Assembly (NCBI GenBank): GCA_039583875.1
Contig: CM077150.1
Span: 45,673,261 to 45,737,260, forward strand
Source: Platanthera guangdongensis
Lineage: Eukaryota > Streptophyta > Magnoliopsida > Asparagales > Orchidaceae
DNA: 64,000 nucleotides
Direction of reading: 5' to 3'
Position 1 is the stretch's first letter. The number at the start of each line of letters is the position of its first letter. The notes beneath the pieces were generated by a model. It ran no database searches and was not told the DNA's origin. It saw only the letters and a program-made list of their open reading frames with translations. Below are positions 1 to 9,896 of the stretch, piece by piece. Made by a program: the position numbers and the translations under genes.

Positions 1-2380
1 CAAATTCCTCAAACCCTAGAAATTTACCCTAAAGGGCCTACCCTAAAATTCTAGGGCTACCCTAGTCCAAACCACTCCAAACTTCATAAGTGAGTGTAAC
101 AAGTCAAAGTATATCAGTGGCCAAAATTTCAGCCTCTGATGAGGGAATTTGGCCACTCAACCATCAAATAGTGGTTTTTGACCAAAATACCCTTATAGGG
201 TCATATATAGGGTGGGTAAATTACCTATCCTAAACATCTCCAAATGAGCTAAAGTTTTAACCCTATACCTATCATGACATCTAAGGCCACCCACCAAAAT
301 TTGGGGGAGTTTTAAATTAATTAGGTCACATAATTAAATTAATCATGATTTATTAAATTTTTCTAAAAACTATAGAAAAATGTTCTCCAAAAATTCTAAA
401 TTTTGGACAGGTTCTAGATATGCCTAAGACCTTCTCACTGCCCAAATTTCAACTTGTTTGGACAAGGAATGAAGTGTGGGCACCAAAATTAATTTCTGTT
501 TAGGTCTAGGTATAGGTCCTACCAAAAAGGGTACCCTGGTCTAACCAGTGGCCAAAAAGGGTCCAAACAATTTTTGCTACAAACTAGACACCCTAAGCTA
601 CAATTTTCATGTTGGGCACATTTCCATTCAGGGTCCCTAAGTATTTTTAAAAATTAAATACATTAAATACAATCAGTGTGACAGAAATGAAATGTTTCTT
701 ATTTAATTCCTATAGTATCTAATCTGATGCCGCACGAATCTTGGCGCAGATCGACGGCATCTGGTCATCGTCCCCGATGAGCCAACGGCCAGGATTGCTC
801 CTTCCTGCGTCGACTTCAAACGTCTGCCGCCGGCCACCCAGTCCCTTCCCCGGCCGGCCACCGCCACCATCACCTCCGTTGAGGTGGTGGCTATCGCCAG
901 ACGGCGGCACAGCCGCCGGAGGGGCGGATTCCGGCGATCCAACCAAGAATTTTCTCGGCCGAAAGCCATGAATTTTCTGAATTGGATCGGGCTCAATTGA
1001 GCCCGAACCTCAGCCCTAATGGAACCTAAGATCTACTCATGAGAAAAGAGGAGGAGGAGGACCTTGTTGGCGGCCTGGAGACGAGCGGATCTGCGGGTTG
1101 ACATGGTGGTGGCGCCGCCGATCGGATTTCTGCAACCTCCCAGTAAACTCGCCGGATTTCTTCAGTTAAGGATTGGGAAATCCTCCCCCAAGCTCACTGG
1201 TGGTGTTTAAATCATCAGAGGGGGAGAAGAATGGGAGAAACTGCCATGGCCATCATGGCCATTAAAGGCTTGTCTCGGCCATGATGGTGGAGGCTGTAAC
1301 CGCCCCTTGACAGCCAGGAAAACGGCTGGAAACTCCTCCCCTTCACTGGAGGAGATGAATGCTGCCATCAATGGGGACCATTGGCCTTTCCTTGGCCAAT
1401 CTCCTCCTTCAACTCTCTTCCCCTTTTTCTCTCTCCTCCATTAGTGTGGGATGAAGCTTTCTCTCTCTTTCCTAGTCACCAAAACTGACCATGCTGACTC
1501 CCCAGCCTATTGGCAGCCCTTTCCACCCATAATATTTCATTATGTTGTGGTTAACTCAAAAGGAAAAGGGGTTGAGCTTGGGTTGACTCATTTAGGCTAA
1601 TTTGACCTAACTCTAGCATAGAGTTGACCTTGGTCAACATGACCATTTGAGTTGACCCCAATGGGTCCTTGGTGACCTATTGGACTCCCTTAAGGTCTAG
1701 GAAGACTTGGGTAAGGTTGGTTGGGCATCTTGGGGGTCACATGCCCCTTGGTAAGGGCACTTTGATCATTTTAGGGCCAGAGTTGACTTGGGTCAACAAA
1801 ACCATTTGGGTTGACCCTATTGGGTCCTTGGTGACCCATTGGCCTCCCCTAAGGTCTAGGAAGGGTTATGTAGGGTTACCCTGCACTTTGGAGGTCACAT
1901 ACCCTTGGTAAGGGTACTTTGACCAGATTAGGAGCTTGAGTTGACTTGGGTCAACCTGACCTCTAGGGCTGACCCCAATGTGTCCTTAGAGACCCATTGA
2001 CCTCACTTTAGGGTTAGGAGGGCATAGGTGGGGTCCTCTAGGTTAGGAGTAGGTCAATTGGCCCTATGTAGGCTAGTTTGACCCATTTAGGGCTAGGGTT
2101 GACCTTGGTCAATTGAGCCTCTTTGTTTGACCCCAATGGGTCCTCATGGCTCTAATGGGCCTCCCAAGGCATTAGGGGTGTTGTGGTTGGGTTTTGGGGT
2201 CAAGGTGTAGCCCATGGTCATCCTACACCATGGTTCAGAGTTCCACTATTTGCAGACCATGGTGATCCCCCACCTTCCTGTCCCCTATCTCTTGACCCAT
2301 TACTGGCTTCCTAGGGTTTGTCATGACCTAGTCATGGCCAAAACCATTCTTAGGGGTCTAGTTGGAAATGGGATGTTACA
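1..2380. mobile_element. Gypsy-type LTR, left end outside the window
   Basis: The segment ends with GGGATGTTACA at 2370-2380, and copia RNase H codons begin immediately after it. Plant Ty3/gypsy LTRs of the Tekay/Del type commonly start TGTAACATCCC and end with its inverse, so I read this as an LTR of about 2.4 kb whose first bases lie just left of the window. It holds an AT-rich part (1-700), a GC-rich CCGCC part (710-1200) and a tandem block (1621-2190). No coding frame in it is convincing; the short ORFs are shadows of composition. Orientation cannot be fixed because the terminal repeat is symmetrical. The alternative is unrelated intergenic DNA that happens to end in this motif. Confidence 0.5.
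1621..2190. repeat. 158-bp tandem repeat, about 3.6 copies
   Basis: The phrase GAGTTGACCTTGGTCAAC and variants recur at 1621, 1780, 1938 and 2096, a period of 158-159 bp. Each copy also carries GACCCCAATGGGTCCTTGG and a GTAAGGG(T/C)AC segment. Copies have diverged. The TTGAC core is dense, which is a W-box-like word, but nothing shows function. Confidence 0.75.
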
Positions 2381-2383
2381 GGC

Positions 2384-2842
2384 GGTGATTCGGATAATCG
2401 GAGGTCTACTTCAGGTTATGTGTTCACTTGCGGTTTAGCTAGCATCTCGTGGTGTAGCAAGAAGCAGGACTCGGTGTCGGTTTCAACCATGGAGGCGGAG
2501 TATAAGGCTTCAGCCTTGGCTGCTCGGGAAGCCGTTTGATTGAGGAGGCTTATAGAGGATGTTCATGAAGAAGTGCAATGGCCTACTTTACTCCAGGGTG
2601 ACAATGAGAGTGCTCTCAAACTGGTTAACAATCCAGTGTGTCACGCCAGGACCAAGCATATAGAGATTGTTCACCATTTCATCAGGGAGAAGGTGTTGGA
2701 AGGATCTCTGCTGGTCGGGCATGTTCAGAATGAAGATAATCTTGCTAACATCTTCACGAAGCCACTGTCGAAGGGGCCTTTTGAACGCTTGCGCAGCTTG
2801 TTGGGCTTGGTCACCACTTCCCACTTCAAGGGGGAGTGTTGA
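2384..2842 (+). pseudogene. Copia RNase H fragment (Element 1, truncated)
   Basis: The frame starting at 2384 reads as the C-terminal part of a Ty1/copia RNase [12 protein letters not shown], then [30 protein letters not shown] and the terminal NIFTKPL. RNase H degrades the RNA of the RNA-DNA hybrid during reverse transcription. One in-frame TGA (2537-2539) replaces the usual Trp before LRRLIED. The reading ends at 2842, overlapping the first bases of the 3' LTR. Everything upstream (gag, PR, INT, RT) is missing because the gypsy-type LTR abuts at 2380. The family assignment to copia is secure; the lineage is not. Confidence 0.9.
2828..2836 (+). other. Polypurine tract of Element 1
   Basis: AAGGGGGAG directly precedes the TGTTGAAA LTR start. 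This is the expected plus-strand primer position. Confidence 0.8.
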
Positions 2843-2878
2843 AATTTGTGAAGTGGAAGTGGTTGACGGGACAAGCCG

Positions 2879-4190
2879 AGCGGCCTGGGCGGACAGCTTT
2901 GACGGACTGGGCGGACTGGGCGGACTGTTGTGTGCGGCCTGGTGAAAAGTCTAGTGGAAGCCGGCTGTTCTTCTGAGCGGGTTGCACAGGTGTAGTCCGC
3001 GGACTATGCGGACTAGTGCTTTGCTCAGTAGCCGCGATTGTAAGCTTGTGCTGATAGGCGGTTTGGCTCTTGTCCGCGGGAAGCTTGCGAACTGGCATGT
3101 CCGCGGTATGGGCTGTTGCGGACTGGGCTTAGAGCTTGGTTGAGGCCTTGTCGAGCTCTGGTGGTACAGCAGGTGCTTTGCTGTGGAGGTCGTTGGCAGA
3201 CTGTTTTTGGAGTCCGGGAGATGGTTGCTGCGTTGGGCAGGAGTGCGAGGAGCTTGCGGACTGCTGGCGGTCTGTGCTACCGTGTTTGCAGGACAGGAGT
3301 TTGTGTCCGCCATGCTCGCACTGGCCTTTCATGGTTTTGGACTTGGTCACACTCTGTGCCAAGACCATGGTGTCCGCCGTATCCGCTAAGTCCGCTGTTG
3401 ACCGGGCGGACTTGCTATCTGCCTTTGGTCGTGGACTTGTGGCGGATTGAGGATTGAGTCTTGCGGACTGCCTCGGGGTTGTGCGGATAACCATTGAAGG
3501 GTGTTGCTATCCTGCAGTGGTAGGCTTTGCCGGATGATGCCTTGTCCGCATAGCTTAGGCGGACTGATGAGGGTTCGCCAACATTGTCTTGCTCCTGGCG
3601 GTTTTCCTTGGTATCCGGCTAAGTCCTTACAGACTCGGCGGACGGTGTTTTGTTATCGCGCGGGCTGGGGCGGTGTCTCTATCTCTAGGGCGGTGACCAC
3701 ACTCCTCACCTCACCTATAAATAGGACCCCCTGGCAGGTCTACAGTAACTTGAGTGAACAGTAATTTGGGTTGGGCAAGGAGCTGCGGTCTCAGTTTGTC
3801 TGTCCGCGCAGATTGATTCAGTGCTGACGTTTGTTGTGTGCAGGTCGCGCGGATAGCTTCAAGGAACCAGGAGTTTGGCTTTGACTTCGGTCAAGTACTT
3901 GGAAGTTGTGCGATCTCTGCGGATTCAGCAGGAGGTCGCTCTGCGGCTTGTCAGCTCTGCTTCATCTTTGCCAGCTTCAATAACCTGTCCGCCGGCTTCG
4001 GGCGAGTAGGGGCTGTTCCTCAGTTCAGTTTTAGCAGGAGACGAATAACGGTGTGTCCGCGCGGCCTCGCAGCTTCGGCGGACTCCGTGGCTATTCGGCA
4101 GAGTGCAGTTAAAGTTCGGGCGATCTCAGCGGACTCGGCGACCTCGGCGACTTCGGCGGTCTCGGCGGACTCCGGTGCTGTCCGCCTGGC
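2879..4190 (+). repeat. Dispersed GCGGAC(T) motif array in the Element 1 LTR
   Basis: GCGGACT, TCCGCGGA, GTCCGC and close variants occur dozens of times, for example three GGCGGACTG in a row near 2900-2925. Most lie upstream of the TATA box at 3715 and some downstream to about 4190. The words are short, on both strands and irregularly spaced, unlike a tandem satellite. Confidence 0.8.
3715..3724 (+). promoter_or_regulatory. TATA box of the Element 1 LTR
   Basis: CTATAAATAG lies inside the LTR downstream of most of the GCGGAC array, the expected place of an LTR core promoter. Confidence 0.65.
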
Positions 4191-4440
4191 TTGGTTTTTG
4201 GTGCTTTCTGTTTACAGCTGTTATACTAGCGAAATCATGTCTCGCTATGTATGCCTCGTGTTGTAAAGAAGTGAATGAATAAAAGATCTGCTTGTGCTTC
4301 CATTATTTGTTGGGATTAACCTTTGTTCCTTTGTTTTCCGCTGGTTCAACGTGAGAACTGGGTAGTTCCGACGATATTAATTTGGCGTTTGGGCTATCTT
4401 GCTCACCACGTTGAGAAAATTTAACAGTGTCGTCATCCAG

Positions 4441-4830
4441 GCTCCCATTAGCTAGCTTGACAGGTTGACCCTTAGGGGAGGCCAAGTGTTTTCTGCCCTG
4501 AGGCTGTCTCATCATCCAGGCTCCCATTAGCTGGCTTGACAGGTTGACCCCTCGGGGAGGCCAAGTGTTTTCTACTCCGAGGTCGTCTCGTCGTCCAGGC
4601 TCCCATTAGCTGGCATGACAGATTGACCCCTCGGGGAGGCCAATTGTTTTCTACCCCGAGGCCGTCTCGTCATTCAGGCTCCCATTAGCTGGCATGATAG
4701 TATGGCCCCTCGGGGAGGCAAAGTGTTTTCTACCCCGAGGCTGTCTTGTCATTCAGGCTCCCATTACCTGGCATGACAGGTTGACCCCTCGCGGAGGACA
4801 AGTATTTTCTACCTCGAGGCTGTCTCGTCA
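4441..4830. repeat. 79-bp tandem repeat, five copies
   Basis: GCTCCCATTA recurs at 4441, 4520, 4599, 4678 and 4757, exactly 79 bp apart. Each copy carries a TTGACCCCTCGGGGAGGCCA segment and TGTTTTCTACCCCGAGG. The array continues in register at 16969 beyond Element 2. Just before it (about 4375) is TTTGGCG, which weakly resembles a gypsy primer site, so the array may belong to the untranslated part of a gypsy element. That is a guess. Confidence 0.9.
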
Positions 4831-4835
4831 CCTGG
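4831..4835. other. Target site duplication of Element 2, left
   Basis: CCTGG here pairs with CCCGG at 16964-16968. The one mismatch is a C-to-T change at a CpG. It replaces the CCAGG that precedes each 79-bp unit. Confidence 0.8.
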
Positions 4836-5840
4836 TGAAAGAATTGGTTCCTAAACATCTAGAGGAGGGGGGGGGGGTGAATAGGTTCAATTCTGTTTCC
4901 TTCTAAAACAGAATATTAATTCAGTTAATTAACAGAAACATATAGTTCTACATCTATCGTAACACAGAAATAACAATACCACACACAATCACAGATGACA
5001 CACTGATTTTATAGTGGTTTCCCAAGGTCTGGGTACATCCACTTTCCCCCGTCGCCTATCTTGCAGTGTGCTAGATTCAGCCTAACTTCTTTCCTTCTCC
5101 TCAGATCCGCAGATCTTACAACTCAGAACCCAAACAAGGCTCATACAATTCAGAGTGAGTCCACACTCCTACAGCTCAGGCAATCTACCCTACCTCAGCC
5201 TTCAACAAGGCCTACAACTCAGAGATGAAAATCTCCTACAACTCAAGCTCTCAGTCCTACCTCAGCCTTCAACAAGGCCTACCACTCAGAGAACTTTATC
5301 TCCTACAACTCAGCCTTTATAAATCAGGCTTACAACTCAGATCTTAAAAAGATCCTTACAGAAAATAGATGTAACTTTGAAATTTACCACCACCCTGGTT
5401 GAGAGAGAAAGGATGGAAGGTTTCATGATCAGTTCTTGAAAGAATCTGATGTTAGAGATTAACCTATCTTAGCTTTCTTCAAAGCTTCTTGAATCTGAAC
5501 AAAGTAGGGTTGATCTCCTTTGAAGTTGATCTTCAATCATCTTCTTTCTTGAAATTCAGAAATCAATCTGAAATATTCTAGGCAGACTGGTTCAGAATCT
5601 ACACTTAAGAGACTTGTTGATGTAAGTCGCTTTCTTCACTTGAATAGATAGAGCTCTCTCTCTCCAAATTCTTCTGAAGATTCTTCTGAATTCTTCTTTT
5701 AATTCTCTTGACAAACTCTGAGTAGATCACCACTTGAGAATGTCTTCTTAGATCTTCTGTTGAAAATCTTCTTTTGTTTTTCGTGTTTTTATTTTATCTC
5801 ATCTATCTGTGTATATTTGTTCTTCTGTTGATAGAGAATA

Positions 5841-5851
5841 TCTTTATATAG
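5841..5851 (-). promoter_or_regulatory. TATA box of the Element 2 3' LTR
   Basis: Minus strand CTATATAAAGA lies about 130 bp downstream of the GTGTCGACAC array. The same box is at 16208-16218 in the other LTR. Confidence 0.65.
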
Positions 5852-5983
5852 ACTTCCTCCATGGTAACCGGTTGATCCGGTTTCTAACGAACTTCTGACA
5901 GCTCTGACAGTTGCAGTAGATCGATTGGTTATGGTAGCTATCAAGTCTTCCAGTCACTTCTTGAAACTCTATCTCTGTCAGCA

Positions 5984-6428
5984 AAGTGTCGAGACTGAAC
6001 TTCATCATGTGTCGACACAAGTAGACTAAGTGTCGATACAAGCCTTGGTGGTGTCGACAGAACTCCCTTAGTGTTGACACTGCTTCTCGACACAGCTTCT
6101 GTAGAATGTGTCGACACTAGTTATGTGTATCGACACAGTCACTTCTTATCTTCACAAAAATCAACTTTGTTGAAACTCTGATATGTGTCGACACAAGTCC
6201 TGCGTGTCGACAGAGTTGATGTCGACAAAATCTTCTATGTGTCGACACTGCCTCTGTGTGTCGACGTAGTTGATGTCGACTAAGCTTTTCTGTGTATCGA
6301 CTCCACCTCTGTATGTCGACATAGTTTCTTCTGGTGTCGACACAGCCTTTCCAAGTGTCGACACAATTGACTCCAGGTGTTGACACAGCTTTTCTCCAGT
6401 GTCGACACAAGCCTTCATAAGTGACGAC
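5984..6428 (-). repeat. GTGTCGACAC motif array, U3 of the 3' LTR (Element 2)
   Basis: About 20 copies of the 10-bp palindrome GTGTCGACAC or one- to two-base variants are spaced about 15-30 bp apart (for example 6008, 6183, 6238, 6333, 6354, 6399). The intervening sequence is not repeated. The array sits upstream of the TATA box in element orientation. Confidence 0.9.
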
Positions 6429-6576
6429 TCATGGGCTTAGAAACTTTTCCTACATTCCTGCATTTTCTTAACCTGCACATATAAACTCAAAAACAACATC
6501 AAATACACCTTGATTCATATCATTGAGTAAGATGAGACTTCTTCAAATCTGGTACACATTTTCCAATATACCAACA

Positions 6577-6589
6577 ATCTCCCCCAATT
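6577..6589 (-). other. Polypurine tract of Element 2
   Basis: The minus strand reads TTGGGGGAGAT directly before the TGTTGG LTR start, the same layout as in Elements 3 and 6. Confidence 0.85.
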
Positions 6590-6839
6590 TGGAGAAGTCA
6601 TAACCCTTGGTCAATGATATATACCATTCATAATAAACACACATTATGATGTATAAAAACATTACATGACAGGGTAACTTATAAACAAAATATGTATAAA
6701 ATGCCATCACAAAATAATGATGCAAACATAATGAGCATTAATCATTGTTTTGTTTAAACTTTCAAAAGTTTCTTAACAATAATTCACATAGATTTTTTAA
6801 AACTAAAGATTACAATTTTGTAAAATCTAGTTATTCTAT

Positions 6840-9428
6840 CTAAGGCTGATCAGTCTCCTTGAGGACTATGCCTTTGCCTGACTGGATCTTGGCTTGTACT
6901 GGAACTTCAGTATCTTCAGCCGTCTTCTTGCCCTTCAGATCTTTCTTCTTTTGTTCTTCAGCCCTTATCCTTTGCCTTTCAAAATATTGAAAAGGCTTTG
7001 AGAAGTACTTGCTAGGCTCCTGAGCATTAGGAGGTAGCATCCTAGCTTTTGCCTTTCTTCTATATTGTAGAATGGCTTCCTTCCTAGATTCATGCTTGTT
7101 CCATTCTTGCTCAGTGTACCATTTTCCCCTTTCATGGGTCTGGTCCTTCACAGCTTTCCAGGCAGTCAATATAATATTCCTGGAAGTTGGGCACCATTGC
7201 TCAAAATCAGGCTTCAACTCAGCCTGTTCTCTGAACCTTTTCTTAGACAATAAAGCTTCCTTCTGAGCTTCCTTGACACCATCTGACATTTCCACTTTCT
7301 CAATAATAACATTTGTAGTACCCTCCGAAGGGCTGTACATTGAATGTACTTCTTGCTGAATCATATCAAAATCTACTGGAGGGTAAATGACCTGAGCAAC
7401 TTCAGGTTGATCACCTTCAAAATAAGCAGATTGTACACCTAACTCAGCTACATTATCATCATCACATAGGGGTGGATATCTAAGGGTGGCTCTGATGCTA
7501 TTAGATATCCATTTAGCATGATCTGAGCCTGCTTTGACTAACACTCTCTCCCCTTTTATGACTTCTCTCTCAATATGAGCTCCGAGGTCATCTTTCTGAA
7601 ATCTTACTTGTTCATCTAGATAATTAACACCATCTTTATAAAATGACCTTAGTTTCAGTAGCTGATCAGAAATGATCTTTTGAGAATTCTTAATAGCTGT
7701 TTGTACAACAACTAGTTCTTCCTGAAATTGTTTATCAAAATCTACTTATCTTTAGCCCTTGCCTCAGTCAGGGAAGTAGCAGTATTCTTTAATTCTGTAA
7801 CAATCACATTATGTGATTCAGTTAGATTGTCATTCATCCTTAGTTGATTTTCTACGACATAGTCTTGCTTAACAACAATATCATCACTTGAGTCTTTATG
7901 CCTTCTTGTTGTTTTGCAAGATAGACTACAACATTGCCACCTTTGTGGAAGCAATCTGTCATTTCCTTCTTGTTCTGATTTACTTCAAATCTTATAGATT
8001 TGATATCTTGAGCCAGGGAGATTTGCAGATCTTTATGGGTCTCATCCATATATTTCTCCATGGCTATTCTTTGTTCATCTAACTTTACTTGCAAGGATAC
8101 CAGTAAGGAACTATAATCAGTGGCTGGGGTAGGTTATGGAGCAGTTTGCAATGCCCTTTTATAGCTTTGGCTTCTCATTTTGAAAACCATCAGCTTTCTC
8201 TTCTTTGCTTGAATTTTTGCTTCATCTTCAGAAGCTGAGGTACTTGCAATATCAACACTTTCCATAGGACTAGGAGGAAATCCCTTTTCAGTCCTAGGTT
8301 GCTCCCCCTCAATGTTAGCTTGCTTCCCCTCAGTTCTTGCTTTCTCACCCTGAGTCCCTTGCTCCATATCAGTGAACAACTCTTCAAAGGTAAACTCTTG
8401 TTGAGTATGAACTGGAGATACTCTTAACTCTGGAGCATCAACATCTGTAGATGTATCCTCCATGATAACATCCTGTGCTTGATTGTTGAGTTGATTGGTC
8501 TGGTCAACATCAACAAAGGGAATAGTTAGTGTTTCATCCTCATTATTGAAAATTGATTGATTAACTTCGTGGATTACCTCAAGAGTAGTTTGATTAGCCA
8601 TTTCACTCTCTAAGTGTGTTGGCTCTTCCTTAAGATGGGGCTCCCCCTGCACCTGAGCACCATCTGTAATGTCCTATGCAGGAGATTTTTCAGCAATCTC
8701 TGGCCACTCTTCATCAGGCATGTCCTTTGTAAGTACTCTATCCCATCTGGAGATTATCCTTATATCCATTCTTCTCATGTGGTTGATCTTAGAACCAGTA
8801 GTCTGTTCTATTACTTCTAGAATTGTTCCAGCCAAGTATAGACTCATGATTCTTCCCAGATTTGGCTTCTTGATACCTTCCTTAATCTTTTCAAAGATTA
8901 CTGCAGACCAATCTGTATTCAGTCTTAAGATAATCCTGGTCATTAGGCTGAACATATAGGCTAAAACCCTATCATGCCCCCTGGCTTGCAGAGAATGACC
9001 TATCCAATCAGTTCAGAAATGAATTTTCCTTACAGATTCATACCTTTCCTATTCATTGCAGATCCAATCTTCATGGTGGGATCCAATTCACACCACTGAA
9101 GTGCTTCTCTAGTCTTGAATGAGGTAACTTCTTCTTCTTCTTGAGTTCTTGGGAGTTGAAGAGTTTTCCTCAAGCTCTTCAAGGTAAGTATAACTTTAGC
9201 TCCCTGAACTGTCGATTTGATCTTAAGTCCAGTCGAATCTAAAGTAGCTGCACCATAGAATTCCAGTATTTATTTCTTCCATATCTTTGTAGGTTCAGAT
9301 ACCAGAAATTCTAAACCATTTGTAGTAATTAGGGTAACTACTATTTTAATCTTGGGTTCTGCATTATCAAAAGCATTGCGAACCAGCTCATAGCCTTCGT
9401 TGACATTATCTTCAAGCTTTGGCGCCAT
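6840..9428 (-). pseudogene. Decayed ORF3 (env-like position) of Element 2
   Basis: A reading frame starting MAPKLEDNVNEGYELV (ATG at 9428-9426) is homologous by eye to ORF3 of Element 6 (MAPKNDDNIFKGYELV). It can be followed to KETDQP at 6840 through at least two frameshifts (about 8960-9200 and 7550-7850) and several stops. The N-terminal third resembles the conserved domain of plant transposon ORF3 proteins (KxNLGRIMSLYLAG, GSKINHM). The middle is acidic, Ser/Thr-rich. The C-terminal part is basic and helical, with a FEQWxPTSRNIILTAWKAV block also seen in Element 6. I see no signal peptide or membrane segment, so 'envelope' is a positional name only. The function is unknown. Confidence 0.8.
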
Positions 9429-9466
9429 TGGGGTTGAGAGAAATCTTGGATTGAGAAGAGAGAATT

Positions 9467-9880
9467 TATCGACACAAGGTTTTGTTCTCGAAAATATGGA
9501 GAGTGTGTCGACAGAATATGTCGTTGACCTATTTATACCCTTCTAAATAATGAAGTTCAAAAGGCACGTCAAAATTCTCTTAATGTGTCGACACAATTGA
9601 AATGTGTCGACACAGACTTCTAATGTCTCGACAGAATTGTTGACTTCTATGTGTCGAGACCAATTGATGATGTGTCGACACAAACATACTTATCAGTTCG
9701 ATAAAAATTCTGTGTCGACTCTAATTCTAAGTGTCGACACAACTTCTGGATGTGTCGACACAATTGCTCTGAAGTGTCGACACCAATTTTCTAGATGTGT
9801 CGACATCACTTTCCTGGAGTGTCGACACCAACTACTATATGTCGACACAGACAACTTTTTGTGTCGACAAAATTTTACTT
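9467..9880 (-). promoter_or_regulatory. Putative internal promoter before ORF3 (Element 2)
   Basis: The spacer between the RNase H stop (9897) and the ORF3 start (9428) holds about 15 copies of GTGTCGACAC, the motif of this element's LTRs. A minus-strand TATA box GGTATAAATAGG (core 9531-9537) lies about 100 bp before the ORF3 ATG. Apart from motif and TATA, the spacer does not align to the LTR by eye, so it is not a simple copy of U3. Promoter activity is inferred. Confidence 0.6.
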
Positions 9881-9896
9881 AGCCAAATTTGTTAAA

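Larger units (their letters stand above)
2837..4348 (+). mobile_element. 3' LTR of Element 1 (copia)
   Basis: The LTR begins TGTTGAAATTTGTG right after the polypurine tract. The end is set tentatively at GGTTCA (4348), because no second LTR copy is present to confirm it. A consensus TATA box lies at 3715-3724. The LTR is unusually GC-rich and crowded with GCGGAC words. The long open frames inside it, such as 3838-4266, result from that motif repeating and are not genes. Confidence 0.7.
4836..6576 (-). mobile_element. 3' LTR of Element 2
   Basis: On the minus strand it starts TGTTGGTATATTGG (6576) after the polypurine tract and ends ...TTCTTTCA (4836). It contains the U3 motif array (5984-6428), a TATA box (5841-5851) and, near its end, the G-run form of the box TATTCACC(C)nTCTAG, with 11 G on the plus strand at 4867-4877. 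Confidence 0.92.

Noticed and set aside
703..996. 97-aa and 75-aa ORFs in the GC-rich part of the first LTR, and the plus-strand ORF 741-971
   Set aside because: All three cover the same CCGCC-rich DNA on both strands, with no recognisable domain.
3838..4266. 142-aa ORF rich in SADS repeats
   Set aside because: It lies wholly in the Element 1 LTR, and its repeats are the translation of the GCGGAC motif.
6117..6418. Overlapping Cys-Val-Asp-Thr-rich ORFs in LTRs (also 9604-9882, 16435-16826, 59280-59504)
   Set aside because: All are translations of the GTGTCGACAC array in different frames.
5984..6428. CRISPR-like array (short palindromes with unique spacers of about 20 bp)
   Set aside because: Repeats are only about 10 bp, variable in sequence and spacing, lie in both LTRs of a plant retrotransposon, and there are no cas genes.
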